A DNA stretch of 64,000 nt from Trinickia acidisoli (GTDB lineage: Bacteria; Pseudomonadota; Gammaproteobacteria; Burkholderiales; Burkholderiaceae): contig NZ_JAFLRG010000002.1 of NCBI RefSeq assembly GCF_017315725.1, forward strand, positions 558,001-622,000. Reading direction: 5' to 3'. A program made the position numbers and the translations under genes. The notes under the pieces were generated by a model. It saw only the letters and a list, made by a program, of their open reading frames with translations, made no database searches and was not told where the DNA came from. Positions 39,049 through 49,132 of this stretch are shown here, one piece after another. Each line of letters starts with the position of its first letter. Within the stretch, counting starts at the first letter, position 1.

Positions 39049-40935
39049 GTGATTCCGCACGCCTTTTTACAGGACCTGCTGAACCGCGTCGACATCGTCG
39101 ACGTGGTGGGCAAGTTCGTCCAGCTCAAAAAAGGCGGGGCGAATTTCATGGGCTTGTGCCCGTTTCACAACGAGAAAAGCCCCTCGTTTACCGTTAGTCC
39201 TACTAAACAGTTCTACCACTGCTTCGGTTGCGGAGCGCACGGCACGGCCATCGGTTTTTTGATGGAGCATGCGGGTCTTTCGTTTCCTGAAGCCGTGGGC
39301 GACCTTGCGCAATCGGTCGGCTTGACGGTGCCGCAGGAGCCGTCGCTTGTGCGCGGCGGCTATGGCGGGGAAAAGGGCGGGTCGGGTTTCGAGCGGTTCG
39401 CGCCGGCCGACGGTAAAACCGTCGCTGCGCTGTCGGATCTCATGCAAACGGCGTGCGACTATTACCGCAAAGCCTTGCGGGGTGCCCCCCAGGCGATTCA
39501 GTACCTGAAGAAGCGCGGGTTGACCGGCGAAGTCGCCGCCCGCTTCGGGCTCGGTTTCGCACCCGACGGTTGGCAGAATCTCGAAGCCGCATTCCCCGAC
39601 TATCAAAACGATGCGCTCGTCGAGGCAGGCCTTGTCATCGTCAGCGAGAAACTCGATGCTCAGGGCCAGCCGCGCCGCTATGACCGGTTTCGGGAACGGG
39701 TCATGTTCCCGATCCGCAACGTCAAAGGACGGGTGATCGGTTTCGGCGGGCGCGTATTCGACGGCGGCGAGCCCAAATATTTGAATTCGCCCGAAACGCC
39801 ACTATTTAGCAAGGGGAGCGAGCTCTACGGGCTCTTCGAGGCGCGCTTGGCGATTCGCGAGGCGCGCTCGGTGCTCGTCGTCGAAGGCTACATGGATGTC
39901 GTCGCGCTGGCGCAGCTCGGGTTTCCGAATGCCGTTGCGACCCTCGGTACGGCATGCACGCCGATTCACGTGCAAAAGCTTTTGCGACAGACCGACACCG
40001 TGATCTTCAGCTTCGACGGCGACGCGGCGGGCCGGCGCGCGGCGAGGCGCGCGCTCGATGCCTGTTTGCCGCACGCTGCCGACAACCGCACGATCCGTTT
40101 CCTTTTCCTGCCGACTGAGCACGACCCGGACAGCTTCATCCGGGAATTCGGCAAGGACGCTTTCTCTGAGCAGATCGAGCATGCGCTGCCGCTTTCGCAG
40201 TTCATGTTGAACGAGGTGCTGGCCGGCAAGGAGCTCGACACGCCCGAGGGGCGCGCGCGTGCGCTTTTCGATGCGAAGCCGCTGCTACAGGCGTTGCCGG
40301 CCAATGCGCTGCGTGCGCAGATCATGCACATGTTCGCCGACCGGCTCGACGTTCCGTTCGATGAGGTCGCGGCATTGTGCGAGGTCGACACACGTATCGT
40401 CGCGGTGGCCCGCGCGGCACCGCCGCGCAAGGATCGGCGGCGTGTCACGGGCATCGAGGAGCACGCGTTGCGCAATTTGGTGATGCATCCGCGCATCGTG
40501 TCGTTGCTCGATGAGGAGAGCGAGGAGAGCCTGTTCAATCAGAGCCACCACGGCGAGCTTTTCGCGGAGGCGGTGACGCATGCGCGTGCGCTCGGCGAAG
40601 CGGCCGAGTTTCGGCATTTGTCTGACTTGCTCAGAAATGGGGCCAACGCGGCGACTTTCGAAGAAATCTTCCGCGAAATTCTGGACTATGATGAAAACGT
40701 GCGCGATTTGCTGCTGTACGACGCGGAAGACGCCGCGGCGGTGGAGCAGCAGCAGGAGCGCGAGCGCATCGCCGCCGAGGAATTCCAGGCGGCCATCCTG
40801 AAAATTCGCTACGACGCCTGCTGCGAGCGGCTTGAGCGCCTGTCGCGACAGTCCAAGCTTACGTCGGAAGAGATCGAACAATTCACGGAGCTGAATCGAC
40901 AGCGAGCCGACATGAAGCGGCGGCTCGGGCTTTGA
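39049..40935 (+). CDS. dnaG: DNA primase
   Basis: A 628-residue primase that makes RNA primers at the replication fork. The zinc-binding domain has Cys37, His40, Cys58 and Cys61. The Toprim domain has Glu279 (VVEGYMD) and Asp323/Asp325 (FDGDAAG). The C-terminal part should bind DnaB helicase. The start is a GTG at 39049 with no clear ribosome-binding site; the family N-terminus MIPHAFLQDLLNRVDIVDVV begins exactly there. A weak start fits the low dnaG expression known from this operon type. Confidence 0.95.
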   Translation: MIPHAFLQDLLNRVDIVDVVGKFVQLKKGGANFMGLCPFHNEKSPSFTVSPTKQFYHCFGCGAHGTAIGFLMEHAGLSFPEAVGDLAQSVGLTVPQEPSLVRGGYGGEKGGSGFERFAPADGKTVAALSDLMQTACDYYRKALRGAPQAIQYLKKRGLTGEVAARFGLGFAPDGWQNLEAAFPDYQNDALVEAGLVIVSEKLDAQGQPRRYDRFRERVMFPIRNVKGRVIGFGGRVFDGGEPKYLNSPETPLFSKGSELYGLFEARLAIREARSVLVVEGYMDVVALAQLGFPNAVATLGTACTPIHVQKLLRQTDTVIFSFDGDAAGRRAARRALDACLPHAADNRTIRFLFLPTEHDPDSFIREFGKDAFSEQIEHALPLSQFMLNEVLAGKELDTPEGRARALFDAKPLLQALPANALRAQIMHMFADRLDVPFDEVAALCEVDTRIVAVARAAPPRKDRRRVTGIEEHALRNLVMHPRIVSLLDEESEESLFNQSHHGELFAEAVTHARALGEAAEFRHLSDLLRNGANAATFEEIFREILDYDENVRDLLLYDAEDAAAVEQQQERERIAAEEFQAAILKIRYDACCERLERLSRQSKLTSEEIEQFTELNRQRADMKRRLGL

Positions 40936-40961
40936 CTTCGGAAGAGGGATTGTGCCGAGTG

Positions 40962-40970
40962 TGCTATCAT
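40962..40970 (+). promoter_or_regulatory. Possible extended -10 promoter of rpoD
   Basis: TG-C-TATCAT lies 67 bases before the rpoD start and 27 after the dnaG stop. It copies the extended -10 pattern seen before rpsU. No convincing -35 is present. Confidence 0.4.
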
Positions 40971-41036
40971 AAAAGGTTTTCAGCGGTCTAGTTTGTCTTT
41001 TCAAAGCAGTGGCGCTTAAGCAGGGGCGAGATAGCG

Positions 41037-43517
<2,481 letters not shown>

Positions 43518-43551
43518 TTCGCGAGGGATGGGTTAGCTCGATGCAGTAACG

Positions 43552-43580
43552 AGGCCCGGCTTGAAGCGCCGGGCCTTTTT
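43552..43580 (+). terminator. Terminator after rpoD
   Basis: A perfect 9-bp stem (AGGCCCGGC/GCCGGGCCT) around a 7-base loop followed by TTTT, 35 bp after the rpoD stop. It closes the rpsU-rpoD cluster. Confidence 0.9.
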
Positions 43581-43800
43581 ACAAGTGGCTTGTGTCGCGG
43601 GAGTGCTGGTTTTTAGGTGGTCGAGATGGAGGCCTCGCTGTGGATGCTTCGCCGCCTCGCCTCCGAATTCGCTTCTATTTGCTTTTGCGATTTGCAGGCA
43701 ATCGAATTAGCCGATAGACTCGCAATCTTTCCGCGAAGCCGTCGATCGCTGAGACAAACCATCCGCCACGAACGAATCATTCCAAAACGTGGCGAGAGAA

Positions 43801-43888
43801 GGGCCGGACGCCGTGCTGGTTGCAGGCAGCGGACTCATAATCCGCCTCCGAAAGGACATCGTGGGTTCGACTCCCACCCGGCCCACCA
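43801..43888 (+). tRNA. tRNA with CAT anticodon and long variable arm (Ile2/Met-type loop)
   Basis: An 88-base cloverleaf. The acceptor stem GGGCCGG pairs with CCGGCCC (43878-43884), followed by A73 and an encoded CCA. A 3-bp D stem (43810-43812 with 43825-43827) has a GG-containing loop. The anticodon stem is GCGGA/TCCGC with loop CTCATAA, anticodon CAT at 43836-43838. The variable arm has 15 bases with a TCC/GGA stem and GAAA loop. The T stem is GTGGG/CCCAC with TTCGACT. The loop equals that of tRNA-Ile2 (lysidine-modified), but the long arm is class II, and U8 and A14 are replaced. Its 3' end is the attachment site of the adjoining island. Confidence 0.75.
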
Positions 43889-43889
43889 T
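43869..43889 (+). repeat. attL: left 21-bp direct repeat of the island
   Basis: Covers the T-arm 3' half, acceptor 3' strand and CCA of the tRNA plus one base. It is identical over 21 bases to 48978-48998; the flanking bases differ on both sides. Integration therefore keeps the tRNA intact. Confidence 0.88.
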
Positions 43890-44065
43890 CCAAAGAGTTC
43901 CAGTAAAGTCCAGAGTGTTCCGTTTGGGGCATCCTTGTGCCTGTACGGCGTGTATTGACGGGCTTCTCGGGGATTCCGAGGAGGGCTGTCTCATTCCGTT
44001 GACTTCCACCGATTCGTGGGGGTAGTTTCTGGGGTACGTCGCATGCGGCGATGGGAAATACCCCC

Positions 44066-45277
44066 ATGACACTCTCCGATACTTCGATCCGCAAAGCTAA
44101 GCCAGGCGCAAAGCCGGTCAAGCTGTTCGATGGCGGCGGTCTCTATGTCCTTTTGACTCCGACCGGCTCACGCTTGTGGCGGATGAAGTATCGCTTTGGT
44201 GGCAAGGAAAAGCTGCTCGCGTTCGGTGCGTATCCGGCGGTGTCGCTGAAGGGCGCGCGCGAGCTACGCGATGACGCCCGGCGTGAACTTGTTAAGGGCA
44301 ACGACCCAGGGGAAATTCGGCGCGCTCGGAAGGCAGCCGCGAGAATGCAGGATGGGAGCACCTTCGAGGTTGTGGCTCGCGAGTGGTTCGAACTGATGAG
44401 GGGCAAGTGGGAAGCAGAATACGCCGACCTCATCTTGCATCGGCTTGAACGCGATATGTTTTCGTCTCTAGGCAGGCGTCCGATTGCGGAAATCACGCCG
44501 CTGGAGTTACTGACTGCCTTGCGGAGGATCGAGCGACGAGGAGCGATCGACACAGCCCATCGCTCCCTGCAGAAATGCGGGCAGATATTCAGATACGCAG
44601 TGGTGACTGGGCGGGTAAGCCACGATCCCACGACTGATCTTCGCGAGGCGCTCAAGCCCGCACCAAAGCAACATTACCCGTCGATCACGGATCCGAAGGA
44701 AGTTGGCGCGCTGATGCGTGCGATCCGGGGCTACGCCGGTGGCTTTGAAACGAAATGTGCCCTCCTTATCGGTATCCTGACCTTTGTTCGCCCCGGGGAG
44801 CTTCGTAAGGCTGAATGGTCCGAGTTCGACTTCGATCATGCAGAGTGGCGCATCTCCGCCAGCAGGATGAAGATAAAAGAGCTGCATATCGTGCCTCTGT
44901 CGAAGCAGTCGCTTGCCGTTTTGAAGGAGCTCTATTCGGTAACGGGGCATGGACGGTACGTCTTTCCCAGTGTCAGGACCAGTGCTCGACCGATGAGCGA
45001 AAACACCGTCAACGCGGCACTGCGGAGACTCGGCTATACGAGTGAGCAAATGACGGGGCATGGATTCCGCAGTACTGCGTCGACATTGTTCAATGAACAG
45101 GGGTGGCCGGCCGATGCAATCGAGCGGCAGCTATCTCACGGCGAGCGGGATGAGGTGAGGGGTGCTTACAACTTTGCGGAATATCTGCCGCTGCGCAGGA
45201 AGATGATGCAGGCGTGGGCTGATTATATTGAGGCACTTGAATGTAATGCGACGACAATTCGCTCGCGGTTCCGGTAG
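44066..45277 (+). CDS. Tyrosine-type site-specific integrase (P4-like)
   Basis: A 403-residue tyrosine recombinase of the P4/DUF4102 type. The N-terminal arm-binding domain reads LSDTSIRKAKPGAKPVKLFDGGGLY. The core-binding domain lies in the middle and the catalytic domain follows: Arg in TFVRPGELRKAEW, His and Arg in GHGFRSTAS, a second His in LSHGERD, and Tyr in RGAYNFAEYLP. All catalytic positions look intact, so the island may still excise. The start at 44066 gives the family N-terminus; an in-frame ATG at 44051 adds five residues. It lies directly inside attL and reads inward. Confidence 0.93.
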   Translation: MTLSDTSIRKAKPGAKPVKLFDGGGLYVLLTPTGSRLWRMKYRFGGKEKLLAFGAYPAVSLKGARELRDDARRELVKGNDPGEIRRARKAAARMQDGSTFEVVAREWFELMRGKWEAEYADLILHRLERDMFSSLGRRPIAEITPLELLTALRRIERRGAIDTAHRSLQKCGQIFRYAVVTGRVSHDPTTDLREALKPAPKQHYPSITDPKEVGALMRAIRGYAGGFETKCALLIGILTFVRPGELRKAEWSEFDFDHAEWRISASRMKIKELHIVPLSKQSLAVLKELYSVTGHGRYVFPSVRTSARPMSENTVNAALRRLGYTSEQMTGHGFRSTASTLFNEQGWPADAIERQLSHGERDEVRGAYNFAEYLPLRRKMMQAWADYIEALECNATTIRSRFR

Positions 45278-45327
45278 GGCATGCACAATGCATTGACGTA
45301 TTGCGATTCCGGCGGCTTTGCGCCGGA

Positions 45328-45582
45328 TCAGCCAGCGCCGCCCGCCTCGGAAGACCGCTGCTTCGTGTCCGCAACCAGTTCCTTGAGCGCCTCAATGCCA
45401 GCGTCCGTGAACGCGGTTACCGAGATCAGCTGTTCCGCGGGGCCGTCCAGATCGTCAATGATCCCAAGACATCCGTCCTCGGGCCCCAAGTTCATGCTCG
45501 CCAGTTCGTCCAGCCACTCCTCCGGCTCTCCGAGCATCTTGGCGACGCAGGCGACGGTATAGACAAAGCTCGGTGCGGCCAT
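45328..45582 (-). CDS. Small conserved hypothetical protein of the island
   Basis: An 84-residue acidic protein (AKMLGEPEEWLDELASMNLGPEDGCLGI...). Its pattern, a short helix with EEWL, then PEDG, then a C-terminal helix TDAGIEALKELVAD, resembles small proteins often seen beside integrases in Burkholderia and Xanthomonas; that resemblance is from memory and no function is known. GAGAAC lies upstream of the ATG. It converges on the integrase with 50 bp between stops. Confidence 0.6.
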   Translation of the reverse strand: MAAPSFVYTVACVAKMLGEPEEWLDELASMNLGPEDGCLGIIDDLDGPAEQLISVTAFTDAGIEALKELVADTKQRSSEAGGAG

Positions 45583-45791
45583 GGTATGAGGTTCTCTTTG
45601 TTATCACGGGCTCCAGCCCTATTCTGCCGTTTTTCAATGACGAGCCCTGATGTGGGTCCCGCCTCCGACTTCTACGTGAGCCGGCCACGATCGACGATGC
45701 GCAATTACCATTCTCGCTCTTTCGCCGTCAATCAAGCGTGGCGAGTTCTGGGCGCGCAGATCTCCGATTCGGCCACCTCCGGAACCCGTCA

Positions 45792-46628
45792 TCACGGCGC
45801 ACACCGTTTCCAGATGCATCGCCAGCCATTGCGCGCGTGAACGGCCTCCGCCAGGATCGCCAGGTACTGCCCATGATCGACCCGCTCATCCGGCGGCAAC
45901 TCCGACTCCATATGCCGTTCGAGCGCCGCCTGTCGAGCTTCACGACCTTGCGTCATCGCGAGAATCCGGCTGTAGACCTCGCACGCGTATGCAAAGGTTT
46001 CGCGCTGATGGAAAGCGATGTCGAGCAGTGTTGGGCATTGCCGACGCTCCGGCAGACCGATTGATGTCCGACGACAATTGTGCAGTACATGTGCCGCCTC
46101 GTGCACGACGAAATCCGCAAATGGATCGGTCTCGTCGAAGTATGCGAGCGACACATAGCAGGTGGTGTCCTGGCTCAGCCCGACGAGATCGTCGGCGTTT
46201 GAGCCTAGCCGGGACGCGCCCAGACTATTTAGATACAGGTTGGCGAGACGCCACGCGGTCGACAGCCATGGTTCCGTGGTGAGCACATCGACAATGTTGT
46301 GGGGCGTGAGGAAAACGACTCCTCGCACGAGCGCGTCGAGCACACAATCCCGTTCCTGGACGGTGAAAAATCCGTCCACCATGGGGCCAAGCTTGTCTCG
46401 CAGCCACGGATCAATCGGTCCCGGCAAGGAGGGCGTTGGTCGCTCGAAACCACGCGCCTCGCGCAGTGTTGTGTCTACAAGCGCGGCCCGGAGCCGTTGA
46501 GTAGCGTGGGCCGCGGCGTCAACCATGGAGCTTCCCGGCCAGTTGACGAAGAAGCCATCATAGTCGCCGGTTGCCAGATATTGTCGGACCTGGGCTTCGA
46601 TCCATAAATGCGAACCGACCTCGGGCAT
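45792..46628 (-). CDS. HEXXH-motif (zincin-like) protein of unknown function
   Basis: A 278-residue protein with His176-Glu177-x2-His180 in ADFVVHEAAHVLHNCR, the zinc motif of metallopeptidases, followed by FHQRETFAYACEVYSRIL, whose glutamates could be the third ligand. There is no signal peptide or membrane helix, so it would act in the cytoplasm. AAGGAG lies ten bases before the ATG at 46628, a strong start signal; the open frame extends upstream but overlaps the degenerate left-end repeat. The protein family is not recognised. Within a defence-type island it could be an effector or a regulator-cleaving protease, which is speculation. Confidence 0.7.
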   Translation of the reverse strand: MPEVGSHLWIEAQVRQYLATGDYDGFFVNWPGSSMVDAAAHATQRLRAALVDTTLREARGFERPTPSLPGPIDPWLRDKLGPMVDGFFTVQERDCVLDALVRGVVFLTPHNIVDVLTTEPWLSTAWRLANLYLNSLGASRLGSNADDLVGLSQDTTCYVSLAYFDETDPFADFVVHEAAHVLHNCRRTSIGLPERRQCPTLLDIAFHQRETFAYACEVYSRILAMTQGREARQAALERHMESELPPDERVDHGQYLAILAEAVHARNGWRCIWKRCAP

Positions 46629-46704
46629 GCTCACGTTTCTCCTTTCATTGCCACCTCGTTCTGCGGAGTCACCAGGCACTCCGTGCCGAAGCACGTTGCA
46701 CCGG

Positions 46705-46792
46705 CACCATTCAAAGAATTCCAGGGAAGGGCAGGGTGTTTCGTTTGGGCCGTTCGTGTGCCTGTAAGGCGTGCTCGGAAGGCAGCCGCGAG
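46705..46792 (+). repeat. Degenerate second left end plus integrase scrap
   Basis: Positions 46705-46773 align without gaps to the 69 bases just inside attL (43884-43952), with 56 of 69 identical. They run straight into a 20-base exact match (46773-46792) to integrase codons at 44324-44343. The intervening 370 bases of the original left end and integrase start are missing. This is the relic of a second, related element whose integrase was deleted. Confidence 0.75.
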
Positions 46793-46804
46793 CCATTCTT
46801 CAAG

Positions 46805-47104
46805 CTACGCGTGGGCTGTTTCCGGCATAGCGGTCAACTTGACGCCGAGCGCACGCATCAACTTGAACACGGTTTCGAGCTTTGGCTTGGAAGCCGGGGC
46901 TAGTGTCTTATGCAGGCTTTCCCGTCCAACACCTGCGTCGGCTGCAACCTTGGCGATGCCGCGCGCCTTGGCGACATCTGCGATCGCTGCCATGAGCAAA
47001 TCTGAGTCACCTTCCTCAAGGGCCGCATTGAGGTAAGCGGCGATGACTTCCTCGCTGTCCAAGTGCTCTGATACGTCGAAGCGGGAGATCTTGACTTTGC
47101 TCAT
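46805..47104 (-). CDS. Addiction-module antidote protein (HigA2-like, orphan)
   Basis: A 99-residue protein of the TIGR02684 addiction-module antidote type. A C-terminal XRE-like helix-turn-helix reads AKVAADAGVGRESLHKTLAP, then KPKLETVFKLMRALGVKL. AAGGAG precedes the ATG at 47104. It normally follows a RelE/HigB-fold toxin gene; here the toxin is cut to its last 45 codons (47101-47238), whose stop overlaps this start by ATGA. It is probably transcribed from the abiE promoter. The intact antitoxin may still regulate promoters or neutralise related toxins. Confidence 0.82.
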   Translation of the reverse strand: MSKVKISRFDVSEHLDSEEVIAAYLNAALEEGDSDLLMAAIADVAKARGIAKVAADAGVGRESLHKTLAPASKPKLETVFKLMRALGVKLTAMPETAHA

Positions 47105-47238
47105 GCTTGCTCCTTGATTGTCTGCCACATGGCCCTGGCGTTCTTGATGTCGGACTTCTGGGACGACTCGTCGCCGCCACACAGAAGTAGGCGGAGAACA
47201 CGATTCAGCCTTCGCTCTTTCGCCAGTTCAAGACCGGA
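47101..47238 (-). pseudogene. Truncated addiction-module toxin (RelE/HigB-like), C-terminal remnant
   Basis: Reading the minus strand after the AbiEii stop in the same frame gives 45 codons ending RVLRLLLCGGDESSQKSDIK, then NARAMWQTIKEQA and stop. LLCGGDxSSQ..DI..A is the characteristic end of the TIGR02683 killer proteins that pair with the downstream antidote family. The N-terminal half is missing and there is no start codon. The stop overlaps the antitoxin start (ATGA), as in intact modules. Confidence 0.75.
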
Positions 47239-48195
47239 CTAAAGCGTGCCGAGCAACTTATTGGCAACGTCTTTGAACACGCCCAATGCCTCATTGAAGG
47301 GCGGCTTGTGCCGGCCATAAATCAACGGGATGAGTTTGTCGGCATACTCGCCGATCGTTTGGGCGTCGGACTCGATCTCGCCGAGCGCGGTCTTCATGCA
47401 TGTTGCTGGATCGTCGACGAATGCCTTGTGCTTCGGAAACTCGATTCGATCAAAATCGACGAGATCTTTGAAGTGAGCGACTGCCCGATCCACGGCGCCT
47501 GGGTCGACAGCCACGATGCGCCAAGTGTCGTAGATATGGCGCACTAGCGCTTTGTCCCAGTCCTCGCGCACCTTTGCTCGGTGTTCGGCAAAGCGGCGCA
47601 GAAACGAGAGGACTTTTTCTGCCAGTGTCTCCTCCACTGAAACACATTGCATGGCGAAGGGTTCGCCAGCCTGTTCAGCCAGTCGATCGATCAGATAGCC
47701 GAGCTGGTGCTCGGACGTCTCGAAGGCGGGTGTGCGTACCGTGAACTCGACACTCAGGTGAGTGCGCAGGCTCTGATGCGGCCCGTAAACCGACGAATAC
47801 ATCCAGCTGCTCGCGAAATATCGGTTGGCATTTCTGGCACGAGCCTCTTCCGGGATTTCCTGGAAATCCAGCCGCATCAGCGTTTCGGCCACCTTTCCTT
47901 TCAACGCGGAAAGGTGCTTCTTTAATGCGCTGTCGCTGAGACCGTGTGCAGGAGATAGCGCAACCTTGAGGTCGACATCCTCCGACATCCGCTCAATGAT
48001 GCTGTGCGCCTTCGAGAGACTCGTCCCGCCACAGAAGACCAATCTGACGTGCTCGTGGGCGATGGCCGACAACGCACGCAAAGCGTCAGTTACATGAATG
48101 TCCTTCTCGAGAATGGCGGCGGAAATCCCGCCGACGTCTTGTTCAGCGAGTAGGGCGTCGATCAACTCCCGTTGGTCGGTTGTAATTGTTTTCAT
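47239..48195 (-). CDS. abiEii: AbiEii-family nucleotidyltransferase toxin
   Basis: A 318-residue protein of the AbiEii/AbiGii family, toxins that add nucleotides to target RNA and act in type IV toxin-antitoxin and abortive phage-infection systems. The N-terminal block is ILEKDIHVTDALRAL. The nucleotidyltransferase motifs are GGTSLSK at 56-62 and SEDVDL at 71-76 (Asp73/Asp75), with EETLAEKVLSF further on. The first 53 bases overlap the end of the AbiEi gene, so the two are coupled. After its stop the frame stays open through a toxin relic. The gene appears intact. Confidence 0.9.
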   Translation of the reverse strand: MKTITTDQRELIDALLAEQDVGGISAAILEKDIHVTDALRALSAIAHEHVRLVFCGGTSLSKAHSIIERMSEDVDLKVALSPAHGLSDSALKKHLSALKGKVAETLMRLDFQEIPEEARARNANRYFASSWMYSSVYGPHQSLRTHLSVEFTVRTPAFETSEHQLGYLIDRLAEQAGEPFAMQCVSVEETLAEKVLSFLRRFAEHRAKVREDWDKALVRHIYDTWRIVAVDPGAVDRAVAHFKDLVDFDRIEFPKHKAFVDDPATCMKTALGEIESDAQTIGEYADKLIPLIYGRHKPPFNEALGVFKDVANKLLGTL

Positions 48196-48583
48196 ATTCG
48201 ATGGTCTTTGGTCCGAAGCCCAGCTTGCGGGAGATGCGCCGATTCCCGGTATTGATGACCACGCCGGCGGCGATTTGCGTCGTCGTGCCCGCGTTATATT
48301 CAGCAGTCTGACGGCGTGGATACACTTTCACGCCAAGCTTTTTCAGTGCCTCTGGTGCTAGGAATTCGACCGGCTCGACCGGAATCGGCTTCCCGCTCAA
48401 CACGCTGCGCTTCGCTTTGGCGTAGACGCCTACCCCAATTTTAACCACTGCGCCTTCATCGACCAGATTGCGCAGCGCACGGCTCAGTTGGGCCTCGCTG
48501 CCCAAGTCCAAGAAATCGGCCCGCAGGAAGACATTTGTCCTCTTCCGGCCGAGCGCCTTTCTCAATTTGTCTCGTAGGGTCAT
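48143..48583 (-). CDS. abiEi: AbiEi-type antitoxin (DUF6088)
   Basis: A 146-residue protein with an N-terminal winged helix (LRDKLRKALGRKRTNVFLRADF, then LSRALRNLVDEGAVVKIGVG) and a small C-terminal domain, typical of the DUF6088/AbiEi antitoxins that repress their own operon. It is first in the abiE pair, upstream of and overlapping the toxin gene. GGAGGT lies four bases before the ATG at 48583, which is preferred over the TTG at 48598. An AT-rich promoter lies just upstream. Confidence 0.85.
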   Translation of the reverse strand: MTLRDKLRKALGRKRTNVFLRADFLDLGSEAQLSRALRNLVDEGAVVKIGVGVYAKAKRSVLSGKPIPVEPVEFLAPEALKKLGVKVYPRRQTAEYNAGTTTQIAAGVVINTGNRRISRKLGFGPKTIEYENNYNRPTGVDRRPTR

Positions 48584-48610
48584 GATGACCTCCATCAAAC
48601 ATCAATAATG

Positions 48611-48639
48611 ATTGTAATTGATTGATTCTACGATGAAAA
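48611..48639 (-). promoter_or_regulatory. Predicted abiE promoter
   Basis: On the minus strand a TTTTCA -35 (48639-48634) and a TACAAT -10 (48616-48611) are 17 bases apart, 28 bases before the AbiEi start. The region is AT-rich with repeated ATTGATT/AATCAAT words that could be antitoxin-binding half-sites. Confidence 0.5.
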
Positions 48640-48977
48640 TACGTCGCGTGACGCTCACCGGTCAAACTGGTTCAGTATAACCCTCGTGGACGTCTTCATC
48701 CGCTCCGCGGCCATCAAAAGACGAGGGCGAGACGCTGCAGGCGGCGCAAGGCGCACGAGCACGCACCCCCACCGGGTTGACTGGCAGACGGACGCTGTCC
48801 TGAAAATGGGGCCGTGAGTTCGCGATCTGGACAGCAAAGTGTCGACGAGCCACGTGCGCCGCGACTAGGCCAACTTGTTCCATTTTGTTCCGGTTGCCCT
48901 TGGGGGTAGATCCGGGGGTAACCGCGTATCGTCAAATCGAAAGTCGCTTGCGGAGTGGACCTGAGCGACCTGAATAT
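48640..48977. other. Right end of the island, no supported gene
   Basis: About 340 bases between the abiE promoter and attR. Short open frames on both strands lack ribosome-binding sites and recognisable products. Runs such as GGGGGTAGATCCGGGGGTAA near 48903 may belong to integrase arm-type sites. Confidence 0.5.
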
Positions 48978-48998
48978 GACTCCCACCCGGCCCACCAT
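48978..48998 (+). repeat. attR: right 21-bp direct repeat of the island
   Basis: An exact copy of 43869-43889 (the tRNA 3' end including CCA). It stands alone without the rest of a tRNA, marking the distal junction of the island. Confidence 0.88.
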
Positions 48999-49132
48999 TC
49001 GTTGTTCCAGCGTGTTCCCAGACGTTCTGTACATAAAGCCAAAACCCTTGTTGGGCGGTTGCCTCCGGATGCTCCCAATTCCCCGGTTTGCCGTTTCTGT
49101 CGGCCAACCTTCCTAGGCTCGCTGCGACCTCG

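Larger units (their letters stand above)
43869..48998. mobile_element. Integrated genomic island in the tRNA gene
   Basis: A 5.1-kb insert bounded by a perfect 21-bp direct repeat: the tRNA 3' end at 43869-43889 and a second copy at 48978-48998. It begins with an integrase gene just inside the tRNA, the standard tRNA-targeted design. Cargo on the minus strand comprises a small conserved protein, a HEXXH protein, an orphan antitoxin with a truncated toxin, and an AbiE pair. No conjugation, replication or structural phage genes are present, so it would need help to move between cells. An internal degenerate left end (46705-46792) shows it is composite. Confidence 0.88.

Noticed and set aside
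45583-45791. Possible small genes between the 84-residue protein and the HEXXH gene
   Set aside because: Short frames on both strands have no ribosome-binding site and no recognisable product.
48993-49023. A third copy of the island left flank just beyond attR
   Set aside because: Words such as ttccag and gtgttcc recur after the 21-bp repeat, but the match needs gaps and is too short to support another relic.
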